Assembly: GCA_002633005.1 (NCBI GenBank)
Contig: NMRA01000496.1
Coordinates: 255,049-301,591 of the forward strand
From: Phoronis australis
Taxonomy: Eukaryota; Phoronida; Phoronidae
Direction of reading: 5' to 3'
DNA: 46,543 nucleotides
Each line of letters begins with the position of its first letter. The stretch's first letter is position 1. The translations under genes and the position numbers were made by a program. Below, one piece after another: positions 1 through 9,485 of this stretch. The notes beneath the pieces were generated by a model. It was not told the origin of the DNA. It did not search any database and saw only the letters and a program-made list of their open reading frames with translations.

Positions 1-89
1 GGCAAAGCCTGAATACTACACTAGAGTTTACTGCAGCCACTATGTCGGAGAGTGATGTCAACTGTCAGCACGTTTGTCTGGAACTCCTT

Positions 90-599
90 TTTTAAGGCAA
101 AGAGAAATTCTGGCCAGTACAACTGTTTATCTCCGAAAAAAACGTTGGACTGCGAAGTGCCACCATCTCTGAGCAACAGCTGGCAGACGTACCCCTATAT
201 TGAGAACCGTTACTGATCCGTCATTCACCTACCACGGTGTAGATTATTTTGACCTATTCACAGTGAAGGAGGTTGCAAAGAGTTGAAACGATATGGCGTT
301 CTACTGACATGTCTAGCCAACCGGTGCATTTAGAGATAGCGCACAATCTCAGTACAGATTCTTTTATTAACGCGTTGCGAACATTTGTTTCTCGCAGCAC
401 TAATATCCGTTGTAGGTTTTCAAATAATGGGACACGTTTTGTTGGGCCTTACAGAGGACTGAAGGAGGTTATGGCAGAAATTGATTATACGGTAGTGCAG
501 CGCGCTTTGCTCCGGATGGACAATGACTGCATGGAAGCTCCACTGCTAACTATATGGCAGGCGCCTGGGAAAGGCATATCAGGACGTCCGTTCGTTTAA
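90..599 (+). pseudogene. BEL/Pao LTR-retrotransposon integrase relic
   Basis: Decayed integrase core of a BEL/Pao-type LTR retrotransposon. An open frame of 108 codons (273-599) contains the pieces VHLEIAH, DSFINALRTFVSR and NNGTRFVG, which match the family's conserved integrase stretch around the DNGT-N-FVG signature (here the Asp is replaced by Asn). Just upstream, in another frame (about 211-270), the sequence reads TYHGVDYF, the family's usual G-V-D-Y-F block that carries the first catalytic Asp. The element is therefore broken by at least one frameshift between 270 and 320 and by stop codons around 190-215. No protease, reverse transcriptase or LTR is visible in the window. Established: these motifs are typical of BEL/Pao pol polyproteins. 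Inference: an old dead copy, with the rest of it lying off the left edge or lost. Confidence 0.75.
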
Positions 600-1543
600 A
601 GAAGCTGACGTGTTGTTCGATCGTCCACTTTAATAGCGTGGGCGGATCCAAGATTTTGAGTTAGGGGGGCCAGGGCAATAGAATAACCAGAATTTCGCAC
701 AAAGCACTCGCCCAGCCTAAAATGTAGGGTTGCAAGGGTTTCGAATTTTTGGGTCTGTGGACCTTATTACTAAAAAAAAACAGGTAAACGGGGTTTGTTC
801 GAGGTCCATGCACTGTGCATTCGCCCCCGGATCGTCGTACACTGTTGGTTAATGTTGGGGTCATGAAGTGATCGATAAGACGGTGCGTTGTCCACGTAAA
901 CCGTAGTTTACACGAATACCAGACAAGTGTCTTGAGTACATGTACGCAAAAAAGTAGAACGGAAAATGTCAGAAATTATTTCGATTTAGAGTACAAACAT
1001 AAGAGATCAAAGTTCAAGTCTCAGGGCGTGGAAAGGATTAACAGTGGGCTATACAGAGGATTTGGAACATGGATTGGATTTCAATTTTCATTTTGAAAAT
1101 CGGATATTGAATTTTAAACCAAAATCGGATTTTCTATTTTCGTTTTGCACATTAAGTATTGGATCTAGCACAAAATTGGGATTTTCGCTTTTTGTTTTGA
1201 AAAATTTATTTGCAGAATGCACTGTCATTCGCTGAACCGTAATTCTCAAATAAACAGGAAGAAACGACAGGCTGAAAAAGCCAAGATCTAGATTTCTTAA
1301 GGCAGATAGCCTCTCTCGAGTGACTAGCTCGTTGCGGAGGGCTTCTGAGTTCAGGGCTGTTGTAGAAAATATAAATGACTTCCAATGATTATTGCGCACA
1401 GATTTTGCAAAGTTTGAGTGGACAGTACAAACAACGTTTCTTTGAATATCGCAACGCACGAAGGTGATGTTGATATGCAATAACTTGGTATATATATATG
1501 GCTCTCTATACATGATTAATAACAGATGACAATCAGTATATGT
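600..1543. other. No recognisable gene
   Basis: AT-rich sequence between the integrase relic and the short TIR element. A 141-codon open frame on the minus strand (1088-1513) has no recognisable motif and overlaps a stretch made of repeated AT-rich words such as AAAATCGGAT, so I do not call it a gene. Confidence 0.5.
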
Positions 1544-1685
1544 CAGTGGCGGATTTAGAGGGGGGCCAAGGGGGCCATTCTCCTAGATTACATTTGGCAG
1601 TTCGGGGGTGCGAATGTCTAACGGGCAAAATCCGGGCTAATACTCTGTCCTGGCCTACTAACTCAAAATCCTGGATCCGCCCCTG
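1544..1685. mobile_element. Short non-autonomous TIR element, copy 1
   Basis: A 142-bp block bounded by imperfect inverted ends. The left end reads CAGTGGCGGATTTAGAGG and the reverse complement of the right end reads CAGGGGCGGATCCAGGATT. The interior (words GGCAGTTCGGGG and GGCTAATACTCTG) recurs at 8023-8180 with the same outer layout. It has no coding potential. I see no convincing target-site duplication, so the superfamily is left open; CAGNGGCGGATCC-like ends occur in several DNA-transposon MITE families. Confidence 0.55.
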
Positions 1686-2846
1686 TAAGTAGCGGCAGCT
1701 TATCGTGTTACACTGATGTTCAAAAGCGTCAACTCACATGAAGAGCTCGTTTCCTGGCCAAAGTGGTTCGAACAGGTAAAAGGCACCAGGGTGACTCGAA
1801 AATAGCCTGCCTACAAAAGAAGATCCCGTGCGCATGCTCCCATGTACGTGTATTTTCGGTACTTCTCGTCTGTTCATTCCTGCTCTCCCTTCCTTCTTGA
1901 AAACTCGTGTTACGTTACCTTAAATATAACAAACACAAACTGACTGTAACGACAATGCAATAACGGAACAATATTAACAGCAATAGATAGCTGGGCTGAC
2001 CGTAAAAACTGATAGTTTGTTATCGCTTCCCACCAGACTCCGAGTAAGTTCCAGGTCGCGGCGAGAACGTTCCTGCCCTTGGGCTGAAAGTTCAATCAAC
2101 CAACACCGTGACGTTGGATTTGTTTAGACGAATTATTACAATCAATTTCACGTTTGATAGATGACGAGAAGTTGCTAACATTTTGAAAGCTTATATGTTC
2201 AGGAGTAGTATTTGACACGCCGATTTATAGACACAAGTTATTGTTATATATTATTCTATCATTATATAACGAACATTTAGTGATAAAATTTTAAAGAACT
2301 GTGTACAAGTTTCTTACTCAGGCCAACGCGGGAAAGTGACGCAGGGCTTCTGAATGGGGAAGTATAACCAAAACTTGGCTCTCGAGGAATTTCCACAGTC
2401 CCGGCAGATGTCGCACAAGCACCAGTCTCTATCACTTCATTACGGTTCCGTAAACGCGCCATTTAGGAAGTTCCACAGATGTGGAATGGAGCCATGAGCT
2501 TAGACAATTTCCAAATTAGAAAATTTACTTTGAATAAATAAAAAGCAATATACCCTTATGCATCACTATGACTTAGTGGGTGGTACTTATTTTGTGACGC
2601 AATTGAGTGTACACTGTGATTTCAATAAGATATTTCATTATTCATTAATTATTTTAGTTCCTCAGACCACCGATGAGCATAACTATTTAAGACAAGTATC
2701 AACTGTAAGCAGGTTGGTCATGGTTGTTCGGACCGCACCCCACTCGGGTATCTCGACGTGATCTAAACTACAAGTTCCCGATTTATTCTACCACGATGTT
2801 TTCACAAAGAAGAAAGTAAAGTAAAGGAACTGTTTAAAATGAATTA
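1686..2846. other. No recognisable gene
   Basis: Low-complexity to unique-looking AT-rich sequence. Short open frames (for example minus strand 2277-2462) lack any family resemblance. Confidence 0.45.
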
Positions 2847-2924
2847 CATGGGCGGCGCGCTATAGGGGGCTGGGGGGGGGCTTAGCCAGCCCCACCCACT
2901 TTTTTCAGTGCTGCGCCGCCCATG
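2847..2924. repeat. 78-bp foldback element with 12-bp perfect arms
   Basis: Perfect 12-bp inverted arms (CATGGGCGGCGC at 2847-2858 and its complement at 2913-2924) enclose a 54-bp interior with a G-run and a C-rich part. The unit is flanked on both sides by AATTA (2842-2846 and 2925-2929), which would fit a 5-bp target duplication. It could be a very short MITE or a foldback remnant. Only one copy is seen in the window. Confidence 0.5.
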
Positions 2925-3229
2925 AATTATGCTCTCTGTATGGTTATTTGTTGATAAAACTTCACCATTCTGTTTCTGACACTTCGCTGCAACTGCATTG
3001 AATAAAGTTTATATTCGGGTTCTCTTAAATCACAGTAAAAACGAAAAGAATCACATTTTATGTTACACTTCAAATGCACCAGTGGCACCTAGCGTTAGAC
3101 ACAAGAACTCGCTGCTAAAGTAAATGCCTGAGAAACGGTGTCTCGTGTAAGGTAAACCATGTTACATTCATTACACCCCAACGTCACTCTATGTGTGAAA
3201 ATCAGGGACCGTTCTTTATGTGCTGGTGC

Positions 3230-4390
3230 ATATTGCCGTCATCTCTGTCCTGGCGTCAGGCGTCCGCTCACAGAATCTTGATGAGATTTGGCACTTATGT
3301 GTTCCTGTGAAACTGACGACGGATGACGACGAATCTCGGAACGATCCGACTACCGGTGTGCCTAGCAGTGGCAATTTTTTTTTTACGTTCACCTCCGTAT
3401 CTTCAAAAGTCCTTAACGGATTTTCATGGAATTTGTCACCTTGGCATCAATTAGTGAGATGATGCCATCTTCCCGTTTTCGGACGGATTCGAGGTATTTT
3501 TGCGCCACCAAGTGGCTATTTTGACTATTTTCGAGTCTTGGCGTCTGTCTCTCTATCAACCAAATCACTTTAAGGATGATTGTGAAAATTGGCATATATG
3601 TTCTTGTGTGAAGAGGGACGGTTGACGATGATTTTCCGACGACTTCGACTACGGTGGCGCCTCGTAGTGGCAGTTGTTTTTTCCCGTTCGTAGCTGTATG
3701 TCTTAAACCCACCGTAGGATCATTATTCAATTTAGCAAGGGTATTTATATGAACTTGAAAATGGACGACGACGACTTTCAGACGGATCGGACGAATGCTG
3801 TGCTTTCTTGAGGCAATTTCATTTTTTGTTGTTTTCCTCTGTTTCTCTGAAGTTCCTTGGCAGATTTTTATGAAATTTTAGAAAATAGCTTTCAATGAAG
3901 GGAAACAATGACATGTTCCCGTTTTCGGAAGGATTCGACGCATTTTGCGCCATCTAGTGGTCATTTGTATTGTTTCCGAGTTTTTGCGTCCGCTCCTTTA
4001 TCAACCAAACGAATCTACGGATGATTCTAAAAAGTGGGACATACATGTATATTCTTAGTGTGAGGACAACGGTTGACGATGATTTCCCCGACTACTTCGA
4101 CTACTGTGGCGCCTCCTAGTGGCATTTTTACACCCGTAGCCGTATCTCCTAAACCTACTGCAGGATCTTTATTAAATTTAACAAAAATGAATGTATTTAT
4201 ATGAAGGTGACAACGGAGCACGACGACTTTTAGAAGGATACGACGATCGCTGTGCCCCCTAGTGGCAGATTCATTTTTTTCCGTTTTCTTCCGTTTCTCT
4301 GAAGTTCCTTGACGGATTTTTATGAAATTTGGTAAATTGTTTTCAATTAAAGAAACGATGATATGTTCCCGAGCAATTCGTTTATTACAT
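3230..4390. repeat. ~148-bp satellite with three-monomer higher-order structure
   Basis: Diverged tandem repeats. A word of the form GCGCC(T/A)CCTAGTGGCA recurs near 3358, 3510, 3657, 3803, 3949, 4109 and 4252, a spacing of about 143-160 bp. The second half of each monomer falls into three subtypes. Subtype A has TCTCTGAAGTTCCTT-like words (near 3400, 3838, 4290). Subtype B has TATCAACCAAA (near 3552, 3998). Subtype C has CTAAACC(C/T)AC (near 3692, 4147). The order A-B-C-A-B-C-A gives a higher-order period of about 440-450 bp. Related monomers occur at 20350-20600 and, reversed, at 39425-39870. Non-coding. Confidence 0.7.
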
Positions 4391-4919
4391 TTTTGTATTT
4401 TCTGTAATGTACTTGTATCAAAACGGCACCAAGTTTTAGTGACAATAAAGAAGGTGACATTTCACTAATTGTTCTAGCACTAAAATATCAATTTGTTATT
4501 TGTCCAAGATACATGATTTTGGTATCGGTGCTTCATGATTTGGGTATATTTTAAGGAAATCTTAAACTTTCGAAATTATTATAGCACGTCGAAATGGTGT
4601 TACGCTATGCAGCGGCTACCTTCCCAAATCGCACAATCGCAAGCAGGTGATTCTCCGTTTGACAATGTTTTGGGCCATTAGACCACAAAATATTGCAACC
4701 ATATAGATGAAATTTGTTTGGAAGAATCTTTAAGGGTCAAGAGTTCTATAATTAATTCGTTTTTACTAAACAAACATTTCACCTTAAGCCCTATATTTCA
4801 TAGCAACAACCAACATGGGAACCAACGAATGCAAACTCCCACGCAAGAGCGGCTCAAACTCGCGTGATCAAAGTTGGCATTTCATGGAGTTCTAAGCTGA
4901 TAAGATTGGCGAAAGACTA
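4391..4919. other. No recognisable gene
   Basis: AT-rich sequence between the satellite and the LINE fragment. Nothing specific was seen in it. Confidence 0.4.
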
Positions 4920-5245
4920 ATCATTTCCCGTTTAAAGTGCTCGAAATTTTCTGATCCTAAAACGGGGTTTTTAAAGTCAAATGTATTAAATTTTGGAAAA
5001 GATTACATTCAAAATCAAATTGCAGTTGCCAATCATTTTTTGTTACCTGGTTCAAGGTAACCGCTCCTAAACAGCCGCTAAAACGTCTAGAAGGTTTTTT
5101 CCAAATTTATGGCATAGCAGTGAAATACAAATAGCAAGAAAATACGTTTTTTTAGTAAATATGTTAATGGTGATGGTGCTCTTTTTATTAATGACCTGCT
5201 TGATGAAAACAATAAATTTTACTCATTTAACGAAGTTAAATGCTA
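4920..5245 (+). mobile_element. Tx1/L1-like LINE fragment (post-RT region)
   Basis: Degenerate fragment homologous to the LINE at 10803-12640. The stretch around 4967-5040 matches 11450-11520, with shared words such as TTAAATTTTGGAAA. The stretch at 5155-5240 encodes G-A-L-F-I-N-D-L-L-D-E-N-N-K-F-Y-S-F, matching the same region of the larger copy just after its minisatellite. Here the 28-bp segment that is amplified in the larger copy is present only once, which gives the ancestral state. Several frameshifts and stops are present. Confidence 0.65.
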
Positions 5246-6247
5246 ATGACGACGTGAGTATCTTGACAGCAACAAGTTTTTGTCATAAGATTACAGGAAC
5301 CAGTAAGAAAATACGTTGTTGTGTGTAAAACCAGAACTACCACGTTTGTGAAAAAACTACCTGTAAAAGACTGAGTTTGTATGTTCAATAATTAGCGCAT
5401 GTTCGAACAAGGAATTCAAACATGAGCCTCTCAAATTCTCAGTTTTCTGGTCAACGAAGGCTATTTGACAGTTTATCAACGAAAATTTGTGATTGAGATG
5501 CACTTATGAAGTAGCAGGTGTTTGTTGAGTATTGAAATTGCATAATAACTCTGAGTAAGTATAAAACGCCGGCTCCAGTACATTCGTGGAATTTCTAGAG
5601 GTGGTAAGCTGCTATAACGCATCCATCTTTTAGAAACAAAATTAACTGTCACGTGTCTTGCGATAAACTTGAATCTCAGACTCTGCGTGTTCGTTATTCC
5701 TTTAAAACGCTGTGCTAAATATGATACGCTGGGATTCGCGTATATTTACCACTAAATTCTCCAATGCAACACTAGTCAAAATGTAGTTAACGGATAATTA
5801 TAAGTGGTATGGAAAATGTTTTGCAGGCATATTCACCAATACACAGACATGTGCATATTGTTCGAGATCACAAAACATTACAGGCACTGTAAGATTTTCT
5901 TCAGATACAAAAACTACTACTAATAAACGACAAGCCCTCAGGTTAAATCAGGATGGTTGCTAGAAAACTGCGTGTCTTAGCTTCCAATAGCTTTACAAAC
6001 AAGCTATTTCCATTTGTCTATTGCGTGCTATTTAGGTAATTTAAACTGAAAATTTTTAACATCGAGAATTTGTAATGAAGTACAAATGGTAATTATTCTC
6101 ATTGAAGAGACTCTTTCAGCTTCATTTTTGTTAAAAACTTCTTGAAGCAAATCTTAGCACAAACTCTTTCATTCGAAACCTAAGCCCAGATAACGCTCTT
6201 TGAACAAGACATCGATATTTTTAAATACACTGAATTTAATATATATT
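5246..6247. other. No recognisable gene
   Basis: AT-rich unique-looking sequence with no open frame of note and no repeat that I can tie to another part of the window. Confidence 0.4.
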
Positions 6248-6412
6248 TTAAAGGCGAATGCCACCCGATTTAATTAGTCTTTTTTACCGTCTTAATCGGT
6301 CTATATCTACATCGCCTCTTATACGGTAGACCTCACCTTGCCGAGAGGTGTCGTGTTAACCTGTGAGGAAGGTGAGAAACGACGCAGCGACGTCAGTGGT
6401 TCGTCTGCAGAG

Positions 6413-6640
6413 TGAATGCCGCTATATTGCGGTGCATCGTGCCCGCTTGTCCGAACTATATGAAGCTGCGAAGAAAGCGGGTATGTCGTTTTTTCGACTT
6501 CCTCGAGAACCCGAAATGCTTAGAAAGTGGCTCGCGGGAGTGAAGAATGAAAGGTATGCTGTTAATAGCAAGTATGAGGCCGTGAAACATCTCCGTGTAT
6601 GTGGCCGGCATTTTGTTGACAATGATTACTCTGACGAATT
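6413..6640 (+). pseudogene. THAP zinc-finger domain fragment in Kolobok copy 1
   Basis: THAP DNA-binding domain (C2CH zinc finger). The first Cys pair is visible as R-C-I-V-P-A-C (about 6428-6448). A frameshift in this copy follows, then FFRLPRE, the invariant Trp in M-L-R-K-W, and the C-x2-H pair in V-C-G-R-H-F (about 6597-6615). These are the expected THAP elements in the expected order. A splice-acceptor-like CTGCAG lies just upstream, suggesting that the domain begins an internal exon. Equivalent pieces are found on the minus strand at 24127-24363 and about 34560-34830, and on the plus strand at 25803-26050. THAP proteins of this type are DNA-binding parts of transposases. This copy is broken and has no C-terminal catalytic part. 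Confidence 0.75.
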
Positions 6641-6659
6641 CCGGTTTACCAAAGAACTA

Positions 6660-6826
6660 TCCATCCGTTCCGTTGCCTGTGCATCAGTGTTCACGGCGCC
6701 TCGTCTCTCTTGATCAGTGTATTCCGGTTCGAACTGATATTCTGTGGAACTTAACGATCCTACCCGTGAAGTCTTCGTCGGATGAGCTCTTGACTAAGTC
6801 GGGATTGGCGCCGGGCGAGTTGCCAT
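6660..6826 (-). pseudogene. Minus-strand MATR...YQFEPEYTD piece in Kolobok copy 1
   Basis: Reading from the ATG at 6826 leftwards gives MATRPAPIPT, a stop, then residues ending with YQFEPEYTDQE and A-Q-A-T-E-R-M. The same piece begins with ATG in all four element copies; less decayed versions show an acidic run ESSSDEDFTG (copy 3) and DEEILERRRE (copy 2). An acidic N-terminus followed by Y-x-F-E-P is the usual beginning of proteins with the P2X7-type intracellular zinc-binding domain, but that zinc domain itself is not here. In three of the four copies TATATAAG lies about 60 bp upstream of the ATG; copy 4 has CATATAAG. Interpretation: first exon of a second element-borne or captured gene. The family link is an inference from a short motif. 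Confidence 0.5.
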
Positions 6827-6885
6827 GTAGACGTTTATTATTCTGCGATCTGTTTCAAAATGAATTATTCTCATCCTAACCAATG

Positions 6886-6897
6886 CTTATATAAAAC
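6886..6897 (-). promoter_or_regulatory. TATA box of the minus-strand Kolobok gene piece
   Basis: On the minus strand this reads GTTTTATATAAG. It sits about 60 bp before the MATR start codon in copy 1 and at the same place in copies 2 and 3; copy 4 has CATATAAG. Conservation of box and spacing across diverged copies supports a promoter reading the minus strand of the element (relative to its THAP piece). Confidence 0.4.
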
Positions 6898-8022
6898 TGA
6901 AACAAAGTCCGTCTCATTAGATACAGTGTGTTATGTCTTGGGGTGATCGTGAGTGCAAATGTTTTGAGAAGCCAGCAATGAATAAACCACTGCCTTACCG
7001 GCTTTTGATGCCGGCAACAAAGATAATTGACTGGCCACCGAGTGCATGCTAATTCAGAGTTGGCTGACAGAAAGCTGTTGTGAAACAATTACTCGATTTT
7101 ACATGATATGGTCTCGTTAGGGGAATCTTTATTTAGAAATACAAATACATTATTCAAATCATTGTTACTGTACAACATTTGCCCTGACGATCTGTGGAAG
7201 TGGAACCTGACTTCGCGCCCCCCGACGAGTAAGTAGATTTTCAGTTTCGTGGCTAATTCACATAAATAATTAGGTACACATTATTCCTTCGGCTCACTAT
7301 TATAGTCTTTTTGTGACTAGAGGTTTAGTTTCCAACTCAAGCTGGTTTATGTTCGTGCCAGTCCCGGCGGCCGCGAACGGCCTCATCCAGGTCCGAGCCA
7401 CTGGCCGAGATAACAAGCGTTTTGTGTGCTTAGAACTAAAAAAATCACAAGTATTAACAATACAGATCTAGGTTCTCTTGTCTGTATTCCACGGAAGAAT
7501 GTTTGAATTTATCTCCGAACAGACCCCAAACTCCCGGCTGCTACGGGCCTTGGTAAATTGGCCTGACAAACTTTGTAGGCTACGGTGTGTCCCAAATACC
7601 AGTAAATCCGTAACAGCGAAATAAAACAACACGTTTTTATAAAAACTCGGTGTATTTTTAAGCGTTTTACATCGAAGTTTGATGATTTATTGGTGTTAAA
7701 CGATGAATACAAGCAATAAGCCGACACCACTAACCCGTGATTTGAACTGCTGAACAGACTGCGTGTGAAACCAATTACGTTAGTGGATAATTTCAACACC
7801 TCCGTCTGCCGTCAGGTGTCAGGTAGCGCAATCGAACGTGCCGTTTTCGAGTAGAACTGCTCGGTCTAAATTGATACAAAATAGGTTGTTTTTGGGTGGC
7901 ATTCTCCTTTAAGCTTAATCTTTATTCTTAGTGTGTTACACCAGTATTAACATCATTTCTAGCCAACATGCATTGTCACGACAGTTCTGTCGGCCATTTC
8001 TCATTCTCCCCTCAGGTGTTAC

Positions 8023-8180
8023 CGGTGGCGGATTTAGAGGAGGGCCAAGAGGGGCATGCCCCTCTCCCTAAAATTCCCCCAGATTCCATTTGGCAGTTCG
8101 GGGTGTGAATGTCTGACGGCCAAAATCTTGGCTAATACTCTGCCCTGAACCCCCTTAACTCAAAATCTTGTATCCCCTTG
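8023..8180. mobile_element. Short non-autonomous TIR element, copy 2
   Basis: Second copy of the element at 1544-1685, same orientation, about 158 bp. It starts CGGTGGCGGATTTAGAGG and keeps the interior words CCATTTGGCAGTTCGGGG and GGCTAATACTCTGCCCTG. Its right end is decayed (TGTATCCCCTTG). GTTAC occurs on both outer flanks (8018-8022 and 8181-8185), which may be chance or a residual target duplication. Confidence 0.5.
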
Positions 8181-8185
8181 GTTAC

Positions 8186-9390
8186 AGTATGGGAACCTGT
8201 TGCACTCGTGGTGGCCACATGGATGGAAACTTCCTAGGGCACGGCGGGCTTTGAACCTGGGATTTTTTCAACATCATGTCACTTTGTATTCTGCACATGG
8301 CAATACGTAGTGCCAATGTAAATAGGCTAGAGATTGATGTAAATAGATTGAACTAGCCGTTACCTGCGCTTAAGCACGGGTAGCAGCTAGTGTACGGGAA
8401 ATGCCGAGGGAAAATGGCTACACCTTCAAGTGAACAGTATTGTTCATCGCAAGAGACAGAGATCTTTCTTGAAGAGACCGTTTTATTTTAAAGCTTCAAT
8501 TAGAATTTCTCTCAGATTTAGGCAAAATGTGCGGCTGCGGGATCCCTTCCCCAGGCAGTAAAAATATTTTCCTTTCCGGAACATGTGACCCTGCCGTGAC
8601 ATAATGTATTCTTTAAAGTGAAAGCTAAGGAAGCATTCAAAAATACTCCCATTGTACACAAAGTATACGATGTATTTACAAAAGTCACGTCATAAATGCA
8701 CATATACTAAGGTAGAAAGCCAGCTTGTTGTATGAAGACTGTCGTCAACTTACAGCCAGGTAGCTGTCTTGAGCTCCGTTAGACAGCGGTTAGCTCAGAT
8801 TTCACCTCCTCGTGAAACTCTTTTAAAACAACATGTAGAGCTAACGACCTGCACGGGGGTGCATGCAGAATCTTTGGGAATTAACCGACACTCACCTTGC
8901 TCGTAGCAGCCGTTTAAGTAAAATAAAAAACAATCTAATAAACGTCATTTTTTCGTAATTTTCCGCCTTTTTTAACAAAGAAAGTCTGTCGTGGTTTCGA
9001 AAACAATGCACTATTCCCTACTGAAATTTTGCGATATAGTCTCGGGAGATGATGACAGCTTCGCAACAAATAGAGTTTGCTGGTATTAAAATACTAAAAA
9101 CTTGTAACAAAATGGAACCAGTTCCGATTGCTATGACGTGTACGCAACCTCGTGGAAGTTGATTAAAGAATCGGGGAAATTGGTCAATTGGTGATGCAAT
9201 GGCGCCAAAAGCCGACCCAAAAGAGCCACTTAGCAGTAAAATAACGGTAAAACGGCAATCTCACCAACATGGGTAAATATATTAAGCTTACTCAAGGAAA
9301 AGTTTATTTTTTAATGACATCACTAGTTTTGGAGGCGACAGGCCTGAAAAAGTGTATAAGCGACGGAAGCCGGAGTGAGTGAAATTAAGC
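8186..9390. other. No recognisable gene
   Basis: Unique-looking AT-rich sequence; short open frames only, with no family resemblance. Confidence 0.4.
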
Positions 9391-9485
9391 CTACGGACTG
9401 ACGTCACCCAGGCCAAGGAGTGTACTCCTTGCCAAGGCCTGTGAGCGGACGGACTGACGTCACCAAGGCCAATACGAATTTGGCC
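9391..9485. promoter_or_regulatory. Pair of TGACGTCA (CRE-type) palindromes around an inverted repeat
   Basis: Two perfect TGACGTCA octamers at 9399-9406 and 9455-9462, 56 bp apart. Each lies in the same longer word (CGGACTGACGTCACC then AGGCC). Between them is an inverted repeat, GGCCAAGGAG then TGTA then CTCCTTGCC. TGACGTCA is the established binding palindrome of CREB/ATF proteins. No transcript can be assigned: the flanks (9575-9883) have short open frames on both strands without family resemblance. Confidence 0.35.

Larger units (their letters stand above)
6248..7912 (+). mobile_element. Kolobok-type TTAA element, copy 1
   Basis: Element body 6252-7908 flanked by TTAA (6248-6251 and 7909-7912). 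Terminal inverted repeats: AGGCGAATGCCACCC at the left end and the complement of AGGAGAATGCCACCC at the right end. The element carries a THAP-domain piece on the plus strand (6413-6640) and, converging on it from the other side, a minus-strand piece beginning MATR (ATG at 6826) and containing YQFEPEYTD. TTAA target sites plus a THAP domain are the hallmark of the Kolobok superfamily. No transposase catalytic core is seen, so this is a non-autonomous or deleted copy. Three more copies lie at 22828, 25647 and 33340. Confidence 0.8.

Noticed and set aside
1088-1513. 141-codon minus-strand frame
   Set aside because: No motif, low-complexity AT-rich words inside, no splice or promoter context.
6248-7912. 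piggyBac or P element as the source of the TTAA/THAP elements
   Set aside because: piggyBac uses TTAA but has no THAP domain; P elements have THAP but make 8-bp duplications. TTAA plus THAP fits Kolobok best.
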